Of a DNA stretch of 32,122 bases, positions 18,096 to 26,912 are shown piece after piece (position 1 is the first letter of the stretch; each line of letters starts with the position of its first letter). Below the pieces are notes generated by a model. It was not told the origin of the DNA. It did not search any database and was given only the letters and a program-made list of their open reading frames with translations. This DNA comes from Patescibacteria group bacterium (GTDB lineage Bacteria > Patescibacteriota > Patescibacteriia > Patescibacteriales > UBA12465), in assembly GCA_028681575.1 (NCBI GenBank), contig JAQUHX010000009.1, forward strand, positions 1 through 32,122. The letters run 5' to 3'. The translations under genes and the position numbers were made by a program.

Positions 18096-18506
18096 ATGCT
18101 GTCACTTAACGAAATCCAAAAACCGCACCACCAAAAGCGCCGTAAACGCGTTGGCCGTGGTAATGCTTCCGGGCACGGTACTTATAGTACCCGCGGTTTA
18201 AAGGGGCAAAAATCGCGATCCGGTGTTTCTAATTTGAAGCGTTTGGGTATGCGCATGCAGTTGCTTCAAACTCCTAAAATTAGAGGGTTTAAATCTGACA
18301 AATTAAAAAATCAGGCAGTTTCCGTTAAGGCGATTAATGCCTCTTTTAAAGACGGAGAAGTTGTTTCCTTGCTAACACTTAAAGAGCGTGGATTAATTGC
18401 GAACAGTAAGGTCCCAGCAAAAATTTTAGGTAAGGAGATCTTAACGGTTAAAGTAACTTTTTCTGGGGTTAAATTAAGCGCTTCGGTGGCGGCTCAAGTT
18501 AAATAA
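18096..18506 (+). CDS. rplO: 50S ribosomal protein L15
   Basis: MLSLNEIQKPHHQKRRKRVGRGNASGHGTYSTRGLKGQKSRSG. ATG 18096 preferred over TTG 18087. Confidence 0.97.
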   Translation: MLSLNEIQKPHHQKRRKRVGRGNASGHGTYSTRGLKGQKSRSGVSNLKRLGMRMQLLQTPKIRGFKSDKLKNQAVSVKAINASFKDGEVVSLLTLKERGLIANSKVPAKILGKEILTVKVTFSGVKLSASVAAQVK

Positions 18507-18524
18507 TTTTTTAGTTTAAAAAAT

Positions 18525-19796
18525 ATGTTTGAAAAACTTGCTCGAGTCTGGAAGGTCAAAGAATTACGAAATAGTATTTTGTTTGTCTTGGCCATGTTGG
18601 CGGTTTTTCGCCTTTTTGCTCATATCCCGATTCCAGGAATTGATGCTAGCAATTTAAGAAGTTTTTTTGCTAACAACCCCTTGTTGGGTTTTGTTAATAT
18701 GTTTTCTGGTGGTGGCATGGAGCGTTTTTCGGTGGTTATGATGGGTATTGGTCCTTATATTACTTCCTCAATTATTTTTCAGTTGTTAGGGATGATAGTT
18801 CCAAAATTAGAAGAGATGCAAAAGGAAGAATCTGGCCGACAGAAAATTAACATGTGGACTCGTTGGGCGACAGTCCCTTTATCGATTGTCCAGGCTTTTG
18901 GCATGTTGGCTTTATTGCGCCAGTCTAATGCGATTGATCTTTCTGGTTCAGCCACTTTTGATATTATGGCAATCGTGATTACAATTACCGCTGGTACAAT
19001 TTTATTGATGTGGATTGGTGAATTAATTAGCGAAAAGAAAATTGGCAACGGGATTTCGCTTTTGATTTTTGCAGGCATTATTGCTTCTTTGCCGCAAAGC
19101 GTTAGTCAGATGATTCTTACCTTTGACCAAACACAGATATTTACGGTTGTCGCTTTTGCTTTGTTAGCGATTATTACCATTGTTGGCGTGGTTATAGTTA
19201 ATGAAGGTCAACGTAATATTCCAATTCAGTATGCTCGTCAGATTCGTGGTAACCGTGCTTATGGTGGGACAAATTCTCACTTACCCCTGCGAGTTAATAT
19301 GGCTGGCGTAATTCCAATCATCTTTGCTTTAGCGGTAGCGACTTTTCCGACGATGATTGCTCAGTATTTTCAGTATGCTAAAACTGAATGGATTGCTAAT
19401 TTTTCTCAATGGATAATTATTACTTTTAATAATCAGTTGGTTTACGGAGTCTTGTATTTTGTTTTGGTCTTTGCTTTTACTTATTTTTATACCGATGTTG
19501 TTTTTCACCCAGATCGTATCTCAGAAAATTTGCAAAAGCAAGGTGGTTTTATTCCTGGGATTCGTCCCGGCAAGCAAACAGCGGAATATATTGGCAACAC
19601 TTCTCATAAGATTATCTTTTTCGGGGCCTTGTTCTTAGCGGTGATTGCTGTTTTACCTCTTGTTGTCCAGGCAGCAACCGGTGTCCAATCAATGATTATT
19701 GGTGGTACTAGTATTTTAATCGTTGTTTCAGTTGTTATTGATACAATTAAGCAAATGGAAGCGCAGCTGACTATGCGTGAATATGATGGTGTTTAA
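18525..19796 (+). CDS. secY: Preprotein translocase subunit SecY
   Basis: Polytopic; FRLFAHIPIPGID, MGIGPYITSSIIFQLL, NEGQRNIPIQYARQIRG. Confidence 0.98.
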   Translation: MFEKLARVWKVKELRNSILFVLAMLAVFRLFAHIPIPGIDASNLRSFFANNPLLGFVNMFSGGGMERFSVVMMGIGPYITSSIIFQLLGMIVPKLEEMQKEESGRQKINMWTRWATVPLSIVQAFGMLALLRQSNAIDLSGSATFDIMAIVITITAGTILLMWIGELISEKKIGNGISLLIFAGIIASLPQSVSQMILTFDQTQIFTVVAFALLAIITIVGVVIVNEGQRNIPIQYARQIRGNRAYGGTNSHLPLRVNMAGVIPIIFALAVATFPTMIAQYFQYAKTEWIANFSQWIIITFNNQLVYGVLYFVLVFAFTYFYTDVVFHPDRISENLQKQGGFIPGIRPGKQTAEYIGNTSHKIIFFGALFLAVIAVLPLVVQAATGVQSMIIGGTSILIVVSVVIDTIKQMEAQLTMREYDGV

Positions 19797-19820
19797 GTAA
19801 AAAATTTAAAGAAAATTCCT

Positions 19821-19849
19821 AAAATTCCGCTCCTTGGGGCGGAATTTTT
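19821..19849 (+). terminator. Rho-independent terminator after secY
   Basis: AAAATTCCGC / GCGGAATTTT perfect 10-bp stem, 8-nt loop, trailing T. Confidence 0.8.
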
Positions 19850-19857
19850 AATTGACC

Positions 19858-20226
19858 ATGAAAATCAATTGGGGTAAACTGAAAGAGTTAAGGCTTTTAA
19901 CTTGGCCTGTAATTAAGAAAAATATGCCTTTACATGATTTTTTAGAGAAAGCTAAAGATTCAAAGATTAATAAATATGAGTTAGATCGTCATTGGCGAGA
20001 GCTTAATTCAAAGCGTTATGCTTTAGAAAATCTTGATCAATCAGATCGAGAGTTAATCTATGAAATTATCAAAGAGTATCGTGAAGATTGGCTGAGCCAT
20101 CGTTACCCTGCTAGCGTTGATTTAAGAAGAGCTTATAATCGTATTTACAGCCAACGTAAAGAACTTAAGCTTGATCGTGATGATTTAGACGATATTAAAC
20201 AGGTTATTTATTCTTTTAAAAAATAA
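19858..20226 (+). CDS. Hypothetical charged alpha-helical protein
   Basis: Intact ORF of ~122 codons between secY and map. ATG 19858 (track starts at TTG 19852). No recognised motif. Confidence 0.7.
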   Translation: MKINWGKLKELRLLTWPVIKKNMPLHDFLEKAKDSKINKYELDRHWRELNSKRYALENLDQSDRELIYEIIKEYREDWLSHRYPASVDLRRAYNRIYSQRKELKLDRDDLDDIKQVIYSFKK

Positions 20227-20233
20227 TTAGGTT

Positions 20234-21067
20234 ATGGTTTATATTAAGAATGAAGTAGAGATTAGGGCAATTAGAATGGGCGGGCGTTTGCTAGCTCAAA
20301 TTTTAAATGATTTAAGTGCGGCGGCTAAACCGGGGGTTTCAACTAGAGTTTTAGAGGATTTGCTAGTGTCTAAAATTAAAGCTCTGGGTGGCCGGCCGGC
20401 TTTTAAGGATTATGACATGGGTGGCGGAGTAACTTTTCCCTCTGGTCTTTGCGCTTCTATTAATGATGAGGTAGTTCACGGCCCCGCCTTGCCAGGTAGA
20501 ATTTTAAAATCTGGTGATATTATTGATTTGGACATTGGAATGGAATGGCCAATTGATCCGATTCTGCGAGCTGAACATGGTTTTCCTGAAAACCCCCACT
20601 CTCCTTTCGGAGGCTATTTTACTGATATGTGCCGCACTGTTGCTGTTGGTAAAGTTAGTCAAAGGGCTCAAAATTTATTAAAAGTAACTAAGCGTTGTTT
20701 AGATATTGGTATTAAGCAGGCTCAGCCGGGGAAGACTTTAAACGATATTGGCTCGGCTATTCAGAAATATGCTGAAGCAGCTGGCTATGGCGTGGTTAGA
20801 GATTTGGTTGGCCATGGTGTTGGTTATTTTGCTCATGAAGAGCCAAATGTTTTTAACTATTCAATTAGGCCTAATTCTAGAGAAAATATCACTTTAAAGC
20901 CAGGGATGGTGATTTGCATTGAACCAATGATAAATGAGGGGAGTTGGCAGGTGGAGGTAGCTGAAAATGATTACACGATTTTGACTGCAGATGGTTCTTT
21001 GTCGGCTCATTTTGAGCACACAGTAGCAATTAAAGAGAATGGTCCAGAAATTCTTACTTTAGATTAA
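20234..21067 (+). CDS. map: Methionine aminopeptidase type I
   Basis: CASINDEVVHGPAL, DLDIGMEW, GHGVGYFAHEEPNV, GMVICIEPMI. Confidence 0.97.
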   Translation: MVYIKNEVEIRAIRMGGRLLAQILNDLSAAAKPGVSTRVLEDLLVSKIKALGGRPAFKDYDMGGGVTFPSGLCASINDEVVHGPALPGRILKSGDIIDLDIGMEWPIDPILRAEHGFPENPHSPFGGYFTDMCRTVAVGKVSQRAQNLLKVTKRCLDIGIKQAQPGKTLNDIGSAIQKYAEAAGYGVVRDLVGHGVGYFAHEEPNVFNYSIRPNSRENITLKPGMVICIEPMINEGSWQVEVAENDYTILTADGSLSAHFEHTVAIKENGPEILTLD

Positions 21068-21102
21068 ATTTAGAAATAATTTAGCCTTAATTAAAGCAGT
21101 CT

Positions 21103-21486
21103 ATGCTTAAATATCTAGGAATAGATTGGGGAGAAAAAAGGATTGGTTTAGCAAGCGGAGATTCAGAGACTTGTTTGGCTTTACCTTTTAAAACTGTCGC
21201 TAACCTAACTGACCTTTTGCGCGTTATCGATGAAGAAGATGTTGACGAGTTGGTTTTAGGGGTGCCTTTCAAAATGAGCCGCCCTGAAGATTCTTTGAAT
21301 TCTGATTTTTCTTATTTCTACGAACAATTAGCTTCAAAAAGCCATCTCTTAATTCATCAAATGGATGAGCGTCTTAGCTCTCTAGGAGCAGATGCTTTAA
21401 TTGGTAATAAAAAAACAAAAGCTGGTCGCGACGAGATTGCTGCGGCCTTAATTTTACAAACTTATCTAGACCGCTTAGCAAGATAA
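21103..21486 (+). CDS. ruvX: RuvX/YqgF family putative Holliday junction resolvase
   Basis: LGIDWGEKRIGLASGD, LVLGVPFKM, DERLSS, DEIAAALILQTYLD. Confidence 0.93.
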   Translation: MLKYLGIDWGEKRIGLASGDSETCLALPFKTVANLTDLLRVIDEEDVDELVLGVPFKMSRPEDSLNSDFSYFYEQLASKSHLLIHQMDERLSSLGADALIGNKKTKAGRDEIAAALILQTYLDRLAR

Positions 21487-21487
21487 T

Positions 21488-22210
21488 ATGGCCGAGACTC
21501 AGCGCAGTCGCGCCCTAGTTCTTAAAAGATTCCCCTGGCGCGACTATGACAGTCGCGTAGTTTTATATACGGAGAATTATGGAAAAAAGATTCTTAGTGC
21601 TCGAGGGACAAAAAAAATTAGTTCTAAACTGGCCCCCCACTTGGAACCAATTACTCAAGTTGAACTCTTGATTTTAAATGGCCGTCAGAATGATTATGTT
21701 GGCAGTGCCCTGATGAGTGAAGGCTTCTTAAATTTGAAAAATAATCTCAACGCTCTTTATTACGCTGGTGCTGCAATAAATCTTTTTGATTCTTTGGTTA
21801 AGGAAAATTTAAGCGATCCAGAATTATTCAACTTTTTTAATATTTGGTTGCTCACTTTAAATAAGCAAGCCGCTAATCTAACTCGGCCCAGAGGAGAGCG
21901 CTTGTATCAACATTTTGTTTCTCGTTTTTTAACTCTTTTGGGCTATGAGCCGAATTTTAATAATTGTGCTCTTTGCCAGCAAACCTTAAAGCCTGGGGGA
22001 AATTATCTGTCTGGACCTGATCGAGGCTTAATTTGCCCCCTTTGTCGCCAAAATTCTCATTTTTCGGGAACTTTGTGGCCAATTTCGGACAATGTTATTA
22101 AAATTATGCGCCTGGCCTCTAAGGAGGATTTTTTGCCAGCCTTAGTGATTAAAAGTGAGGATTTAAAAGAATGGGGGCAGCTTAATAAAATAATGCTGGA
22201 CTTTATGTAA
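21488..22210 (+). CDS. recO: DNA repair protein RecO
   Basis: RSRALVLKRFPWRDYDSRVVLYTENYGKKILSARGTKK plus zinc finger CALC...CPLC. Confidence 0.92.
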   Translation: MAETQRSRALVLKRFPWRDYDSRVVLYTENYGKKILSARGTKKISSKLAPHLEPITQVELLILNGRQNDYVGSALMSEGFLNLKNNLNALYYAGAAINLFDSLVKENLSDPELFNFFNIWLLTLNKQAANLTRPRGERLYQHFVSRFLTLLGYEPNFNNCALCQQTLKPGGNYLSGPDRGLICPLCRQNSHFSGTLWPISDNVIKIMRLASKEDFLPALVIKSEDLKEWGQLNKIMLDFM

Positions 22211-22230
22211 AGATTTTTGATAAACAGCTC

Positions 22231-22259
22231 TTGACTTTTATTTAGATATGTACTATAGT
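22231..22259 (+). promoter_or_regulatory. Sigma70-like promoter
   Basis: TTGACT-17 nt-TATAGT upstream of ORF 22295. Confidence 0.7.
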
Positions 22260-22294
22260 TAAACGGAGTAGTAAGAACCTTAAAATAAATAAAT

Positions 22295-22603
22295 ATGGAA
22301 GTAAGGAGGGTAAAGCTTAGTTGGGGCATTGAGATTATTGTCAAAAAAGTTGAAGGCCCGCAGGTGACAAAATATGCAATCATTGGCGATTGTGATGTAG
22401 TTATCTATTTTACGAGTCTTGAAGGATATAATGATTCTTCTGCAATTACTCGCTTCAGAAATATTAAACGGGAATTTCTTGGTCTTCGTTTATACAAAAA
22501 AATTGGATCAGAAATTTTTTCTTTTTCCGATCGAACTGGGCGTTTTCGTAGAATCCCAAAAAAAGGAAAGTATTTCACAAAAAAAGAAGTTACCTTCGTT
22601 TAA
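22295..22603 (+). CDS. Hypothetical protein (orphan, monocistronic)
   Basis: 102-aa intact ORF with own promoter and terminator; no recognised family. Confidence 0.65.
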   Translation: MEVRRVKLSWGIEIIVKKVEGPQVTKYAIIGDCDVVIYFTSLEGYNDSSAITRFRNIKREFLGLRLYKKIGSEIFSFSDRTGRFRRIPKKGKYFTKKEVTFV

Positions 22604-22636
22604 AATTTATAAGCGACTGTACAAAAATTAGAAAAT

Positions 22637-22662
22637 GGAGTCTGAAAAAGACTCTTTTTTTT
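22637..22662 (+). terminator. Rho-independent terminator
   Basis: GGAGTC-TGAAAAA-GACTCT followed by T-run. Confidence 0.75.
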
Positions 22663-22705
22663 ATTTAAAGATAGATTTGAGCTAATTTTATATTCTTTTC
22701 TGTTC

Positions 22706-22734
22706 TTGCTAAATCATCATCAATAGGGTAAAAT
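22706..22734 (+). promoter_or_regulatory. Sigma70-like promoter of aspS
   Basis: TTGCTA-17 nt-TAAAAT. Confidence 0.55.
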
Positions 22735-22743
22735 TTAGGGGTT

Positions 22744-22797
22744 ATCTCTGCCGAAAATGGCGGAAAACTAAAGACTTTTGGAGATTTTTAATTTTTT
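22744..22797 (+). promoter_or_regulatory. Structured aspS leader, attenuator-like
   Basis: ATCTC/GAGAT closing stem around CCG-AAAATGG-CGG and AAAA/TTTT hairpins, followed by TTTTTAATTTTTT. Confidence 0.4.
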
Positions 22798-22803
22798 ATA
22801 AAT

Positions 22804-24603
22804 ATGTTAAGAACGCATACTTGCGGCGAACTAAATGCTGCTCAGGTTGGAGAAGTAGTAACTTTAAGTGGTTGGGCAGCTAGCATTCGCAATCATGGTG
22901 GTTTAATTTTTATTAACCTTCGTGATCGTTACGGTTTTACTCAAATTATTCTTGATCCGGCCAGTACTAGTCCGGAGCTAATTGCTTTAGCTGAAACCAT
23001 TAAACCGGAGTGGGTTTTGCAAGTTACGGGTCCAGTTCACTTGCGAGAGGAGGGGCAACTTAATTTAGATATTAAAACTGGTGAAATTGAAATTCCGGCC
23101 ACGGAAATAAAAATTCTTGGTCGGTCTAAGCTTTTGCCATTTGAATTAAACGAAGATAAAACAGGTTTGGCTAATGAAGCCTTGCGTCTTAAGTATCGTT
23201 ATTTAGATTTGCGGCGTCCAAAAATTCAGGAAATGTTGCGTACGAAAGATAAAATGATTACTTTAATTCGTGAATATTTTCATGCTCATGATTTTACCGA
23301 AGTCCAAACACCGATTTTAGCTTTCTCTTCACCTGAAGGGGCGCGTGATTTTTTAATTCCTTCCCGCCTTCATCCTGGAAAATTTTATGCCTTACCACAA
23401 GCACCGCAACAGTTTAAACAACTCCTAATGGTTGGAGGACTTGATCGTTATTTTCAAATTGCTCCTTGTTTTCGTGATGAAGATCCGCGTCTTGACAGGC
23501 ATTACGGCGAGTTTTATCAGCTAGATATGGAAATGAGTTTTGTTGAGCAAGATGATATTTTTAAGATGATGGAGCCATTAATGAAAGAGCTAACCGAAAA
23601 ACTGAGCGATAAAAAATTAATCAACCTTTTGCCTGATGGTCGCTTTCCTCAAATTTCCTGGCGTGAAGCTTTAGATAGATATGGCTCTGATAAGCCAGAT
23701 ACACGCTTTGCTCTAGAATTACAAGATGTTTCAGAAGCAGCTCTTAAAAGCGAATTTGTTATTTTTGTTGAAGCCCTAAAAGCTAAGGGGGTAGTTAAAG
23801 CCTTAAAAATTCCTGGGGGAGCTAAATTTTCTCGTCGGGAAATTGATGAATTAATTGCCATTGCCAAAAAGCGTGGCGTCGGTGGTTTGGCTTATATTTT
23901 AAAGAGGGAAGAAGTGCTTAGCTCTTCTTTTACTAAAGCTGTTACTCCAGAAGCTTTAAGCTCGCTAGCCGAAACAGTGTCTTTGGCTGAAGGCGACTTA
24001 GTCTTTTTTGCGGCTGGTCCGTGGCGACCGATAGTTGAATCTTTGGGAGCGGTTCGTAACGAAGTCGGTCTTCGTTTAGGTTTAAAAGATAACTCTTTAG
24101 CCGCTTGGTTGTGGATAGTTGATTTTCCAATGTATGATTACTCCGAGCTTGAAGAGGGCCGTGTTGATTTTAGCCACAACCCCTTTTCTATGCCTCAGGG
24201 CGGTTTAGAGGCGCTAAACTCCCAAGACCCCTTTGATATTTTAGCTTTTCAATTTGATTTAGTACTAAATGGCTTTGAAGTTTCTTCTGGTGGTATTCGC
24301 AATCATGATCCAGAAATTATGTATGCTGCTTTTAAAGTTGCCGGTTACAGCAAAGAAGAGGTTGATTCTAAATTTGGCGCTATGATTAATGCTTTTTCTT
24401 ACGGAGCTCCACCTCACGGCGGTAATGCTCCGGGGATTGACCGAATTTTAATGGTTTTAAATGACTGGGATTCAATTCGCGATATTTATGCTTTCCCTAA
24501 GGATAATCAGGGGCGCGATTTAATGTCGGATGCTCCGACCTCAGTTTCTGAGGCTCAGCTAGATGAGCTAAATATTAAAATAAAGCCTTTAAGAGGTGTT
24601 TAG
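22804..24603 (+). CDS. aspS: Aspartyl-tRNA synthetase
   Basis: MLRTHTCGELNAAQVGEVVTLSGWAASIRNHGGLIFINLRDRYG; class II motifs FRDEDPRLDRHYGEFYQLDMEMSF, GGNAPGIDRILM. Confidence 0.98.
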   Translation: MLRTHTCGELNAAQVGEVVTLSGWAASIRNHGGLIFINLRDRYGFTQIILDPASTSPELIALAETIKPEWVLQVTGPVHLREEGQLNLDIKTGEIEIPATEIKILGRSKLLPFELNEDKTGLANEALRLKYRYLDLRRPKIQEMLRTKDKMITLIREYFHAHDFTEVQTPILAFSSPEGARDFLIPSRLHPGKFYALPQAPQQFKQLLMVGGLDRYFQIAPCFRDEDPRLDRHYGEFYQLDMEMSFVEQDDIFKMMEPLMKELTEKLSDKKLINLLPDGRFPQISWREALDRYGSDKPDTRFALELQDVSEAALKSEFVIFVEALKAKGVVKALKIPGGAKFSRREIDELIAIAKKRGVGGLAYILKREEVLSSSFTKAVTPEALSSLAETVSLAEGDLVFFAAGPWRPIVESLGAVRNEVGLRLGLKDNSLAAWLWIVDFPMYDYSELEEGRVDFSHNPFSMPQGGLEALNSQDPFDILAFQFDLVLNGFEVSSGGIRNHDPEIMYAAFKVAGYSKEEVDSKFGAMINAFSYGAPPHGGNAPGIDRILMVLNDWDSIRDIYAFPKDNQGRDLMSDAPTSVSEAQLDELNIKIKPLRGV

Positions 24604-25609
24604 CTTTTTCTTGCTTGTTCCTCTTTTAGGAATAAGTGTTTTAATTATTTTTACAATTGGCGCTTTCGCTGATTACTATAACTATAAATATATGAATAAT
24701 TCTGCTAAGTATGTTTTCTATTATTTATTATCCCTTGTCGCTCTTGCCTTTACGGCTGTTTCAGTAGGCATGATTGCTTTTGGAATAATTAACGAAACAA
24801 TGACTTCGCCATTATCTTCGTCTTATGACCCTTCTTCATCTTTTCGTTTTGCAATCTCAGCATTAGCGATTGCCGCTCCAATTTTCTTTGTAATCCAAAG
24901 CTTAATCTTCAAAGGTTTACGGAAAGGCGATTTACCCTTGGAGTCTCCAGTTCGACGCTGGATGACTTATTTAATTTTGTTTGTTTCGGCGGTCACAATT
25001 TTAGGCGTTTTAATTGCTGTCTTAAATAACTTTTTATCGGGCGACTTTACTTTACGTTTCATTCTGCAGATGCTGACAGTTTTATTTTTAGCGGGAATTA
25101 TTTTTTCTTTTTATTTATTAGAGATTCGCCGTGCTGATGCTAAAGAAGGTCTTTTAACTATTAAGATTTTCTTTTTTTCTTCACTTTTATTAGTCATTGT
25201 CGCTTTTGTTTCTGCTTGGTTTTTTATGGAATCTCCGACACTTACTCGAGCAAAAAAACTAGATAGTAAATTAATAAACAGTATTAATTTAGTGGAAAAT
25301 TCTATTAACTCTTATTATCAAGAGTTTGATAAATTGCCTGAAGATTTAAGCGTTTTAAAAAATAGTCGGACCGCATATTTTAGCCCACAAGATTTAGTTG
25401 ATGCTGATACGGGCTTGCCTCTGGTTTATGAAATTATCGATGAAGGTAATTATAAGTTGTGTGCAACTTTCCGGACTGATACTGACAACACTGAGATTTA
25501 TCGTCAGAATCACGTCTTCTATGGTCAGCCGCACGGGGCTGGTTATCACTGCTTTGATTTAAAAGTTTGGGAATTAAAAAGCCCGGCCACAACTGAAGAA
25601 AAGCGCTAA
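24596..25609 (+). CDS. DUF5671-like four-TM membrane protein with soluble C-terminal domain
   Basis: AKYVFYYLLSLVALAFTAVSVGMIAFGIINE...FFVIQSLIFKGLRKGDLPLESPVRRWMTYLILFVSAVTILG... resembles DUF5671. GTG start overlaps the aspS stop. Confidence 0.65.
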   Translation: MFSFFLLVPLLGISVLIIFTIGAFADYYNYKYMNNSAKYVFYYLLSLVALAFTAVSVGMIAFGIINETMTSPLSSSYDPSSSFRFAISALAIAAPIFFVIQSLIFKGLRKGDLPLESPVRRWMTYLILFVSAVTILGVLIAVLNNFLSGDFTLRFILQMLTVLFLAGIIFSFYLLEIRRADAKEGLLTIKIFFFSSLLLVIVAFVSAWFFMESPTLTRAKKLDSKLINSINLVENSINSYYQEFDKLPEDLSVLKNSRTAYFSPQDLVDADTGLPLVYEIIDEGNYKLCATFRTDTDNTEIYRQNHVFYGQPHGAGYHCFDLKVWELKSPATTEEKR

Positions 25610-25614
25610 GTTTT

Positions 25615-26340
25615 ATGCATGAGGTAAAATTGGAACAATTTACTGGTCCTTTAGGCTTGCTTTTGCGTTTGATCGAAAAAGAGGAATTAGATATTACCGA
25701 ATTGTCATTAGCTAAAATTGCTGATAATTATGTCGATTATGTCCAAACCAATAAAAATATTCCCGATGAGGAATTAGCTGATTTTCTAGTTTTAGCTGCT
25801 CGTTTGCTCTATATAAAATCTAAGGCTCTTTTGCCTTATTTGGTTTTTGATGAAATTGAAGATAACGAAGATAATCTTGAGCGCCAATTAAAAATGTATC
25901 AAGATTTTATTGTCGCTAGCGAAACCTTAGCTGCTTTAATTGGCCGCAAAAAATTTCTTTTCACTCCGTCGGCGCTTAATCGTAATTGGCGGCGTCGTAA
26001 AGTTGTTAAGCCTAATTTTATTGCCCCTAAAAATTTAACACCAGAATTGTTGGCAGATCGTTATGAGGAAATCTTGAATCGTTTGGTGGCGGCTATTAAG
26101 TTTTTACCAGAAGAAAATTTGGAGGCAAAGATTAGTATTGATGAACGGATTGTTAGTATTCGTAATTTGTTAGGCAGGAAGCTACGTTTTAGTTTTTCTA
26201 AGTTTTTAAAAACAGCTAAAAATAGAACCGAAATAGTTGTTAATTTTTTGGCTGTTTTAGAGTTGGCTAAGCAGCATGAGTTAGTTTTTGAACAAGATGG
26301 CCTATTTGCAGAAATTCAAGTAGTCGCTATTAAACAATAA
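25615..26340 (+). CDS. scpA: Segregation and condensation protein A
   Basis: FTGPLGLLLRLIEKEELDITELSLAKIADNYVDYV...DFLVLAARLLYIKSKALLP. Confidence 0.94.
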   Translation: MHEVKLEQFTGPLGLLLRLIEKEELDITELSLAKIADNYVDYVQTNKNIPDEELADFLVLAARLLYIKSKALLPYLVFDEIEDNEDNLERQLKMYQDFIVASETLAALIGRKKFLFTPSALNRNWRRRKVVKPNFIAPKNLTPELLADRYEEILNRLVAAIKFLPEENLEAKISIDERIVSIRNLLGRKLRFSFSKFLKTAKNRTEIVVNFLAVLELAKQHELVFEQDGLFAEIQVVAIKQ

Positions 26341-26346
26341 TTTTTT

Positions 26347-26910
26347 ATGAAACTTCAATCGATTTTAGAATCTCTGCTATTTATCTCTAATCAACCTCTA
26401 TCACTAAAGGATTTAGCAAAGGCTGCTGATACCGATATTTTAGAGATAAAAGAGGTCCTAATTAAATTGGGCAGAGAGTATCAAGAGTCGGAGCGAGGAT
26501 TTATCTTGGTTAATAATAATGATAAATATCAACTGACGACCGCCCCGCAAAATGCTGACTTAGTTAGTCGTTTCTTAAAAGAGGAAACTAGCGGCGAGTT
26601 AACTCCAGCCAGTTTGGAAGCTTTAACTATTATTGCCTATCGCGGTCCGGTTACAAAAGCGGAGCTAGAAATGATTCGGGGGGTTAACTGTAGTTTGATT
26701 TTACGTAATCTCTTAATTAGAGGTTTAATTGAAGAGCTGCAAGACAAAACTTTAGGGGAAGCAGTTTATTCGGTAACTTTAGATTTTTTGAAATATTTAG
26801 GCGTTAGTAGCTTGAACGAATTGCCTGATTATGAAAAACTTCACGCTCGCGAACCCTTAAAAAATTCGGTCGAAGAAGACGACTTAAACTTAGAAACTAA
26901 AATAAATTAA
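26347..26910 (+). CDS. scpB: Segregation and condensation protein B
   Basis: LQSILESLLFISNQPLSLKDLAK...SLEALTIIAYRGPVTKAELEMIRGVNCSLILRNLLIRGLIEE. Confidence 0.95.
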   Translation: MKLQSILESLLFISNQPLSLKDLAKAADTDILEIKEVLIKLGREYQESERGFILVNNNDKYQLTTAPQNADLVSRFLKEETSGELTPASLEALTIIAYRGPVTKAELEMIRGVNCSLILRNLLIRGLIEELQDKTLGEAVYSVTLDFLKYLGVSSLNELPDYEKLHAREPLKNSVEEDDLNLETKIN

Positions 26911-26912
26911 AG

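Noticed and set aside
17373-19078. Several minus-strand ORFs opposite rpsE, rplO and secY (77-99 aa)
   Set aside because: Antisense to conserved genes with no recognisable products.
22744-22803. T-box riboswitch upstream of aspS
   Set aside because: No T-box consensus (AGGGTGGNACCGCG) or specifier-loop architecture found.
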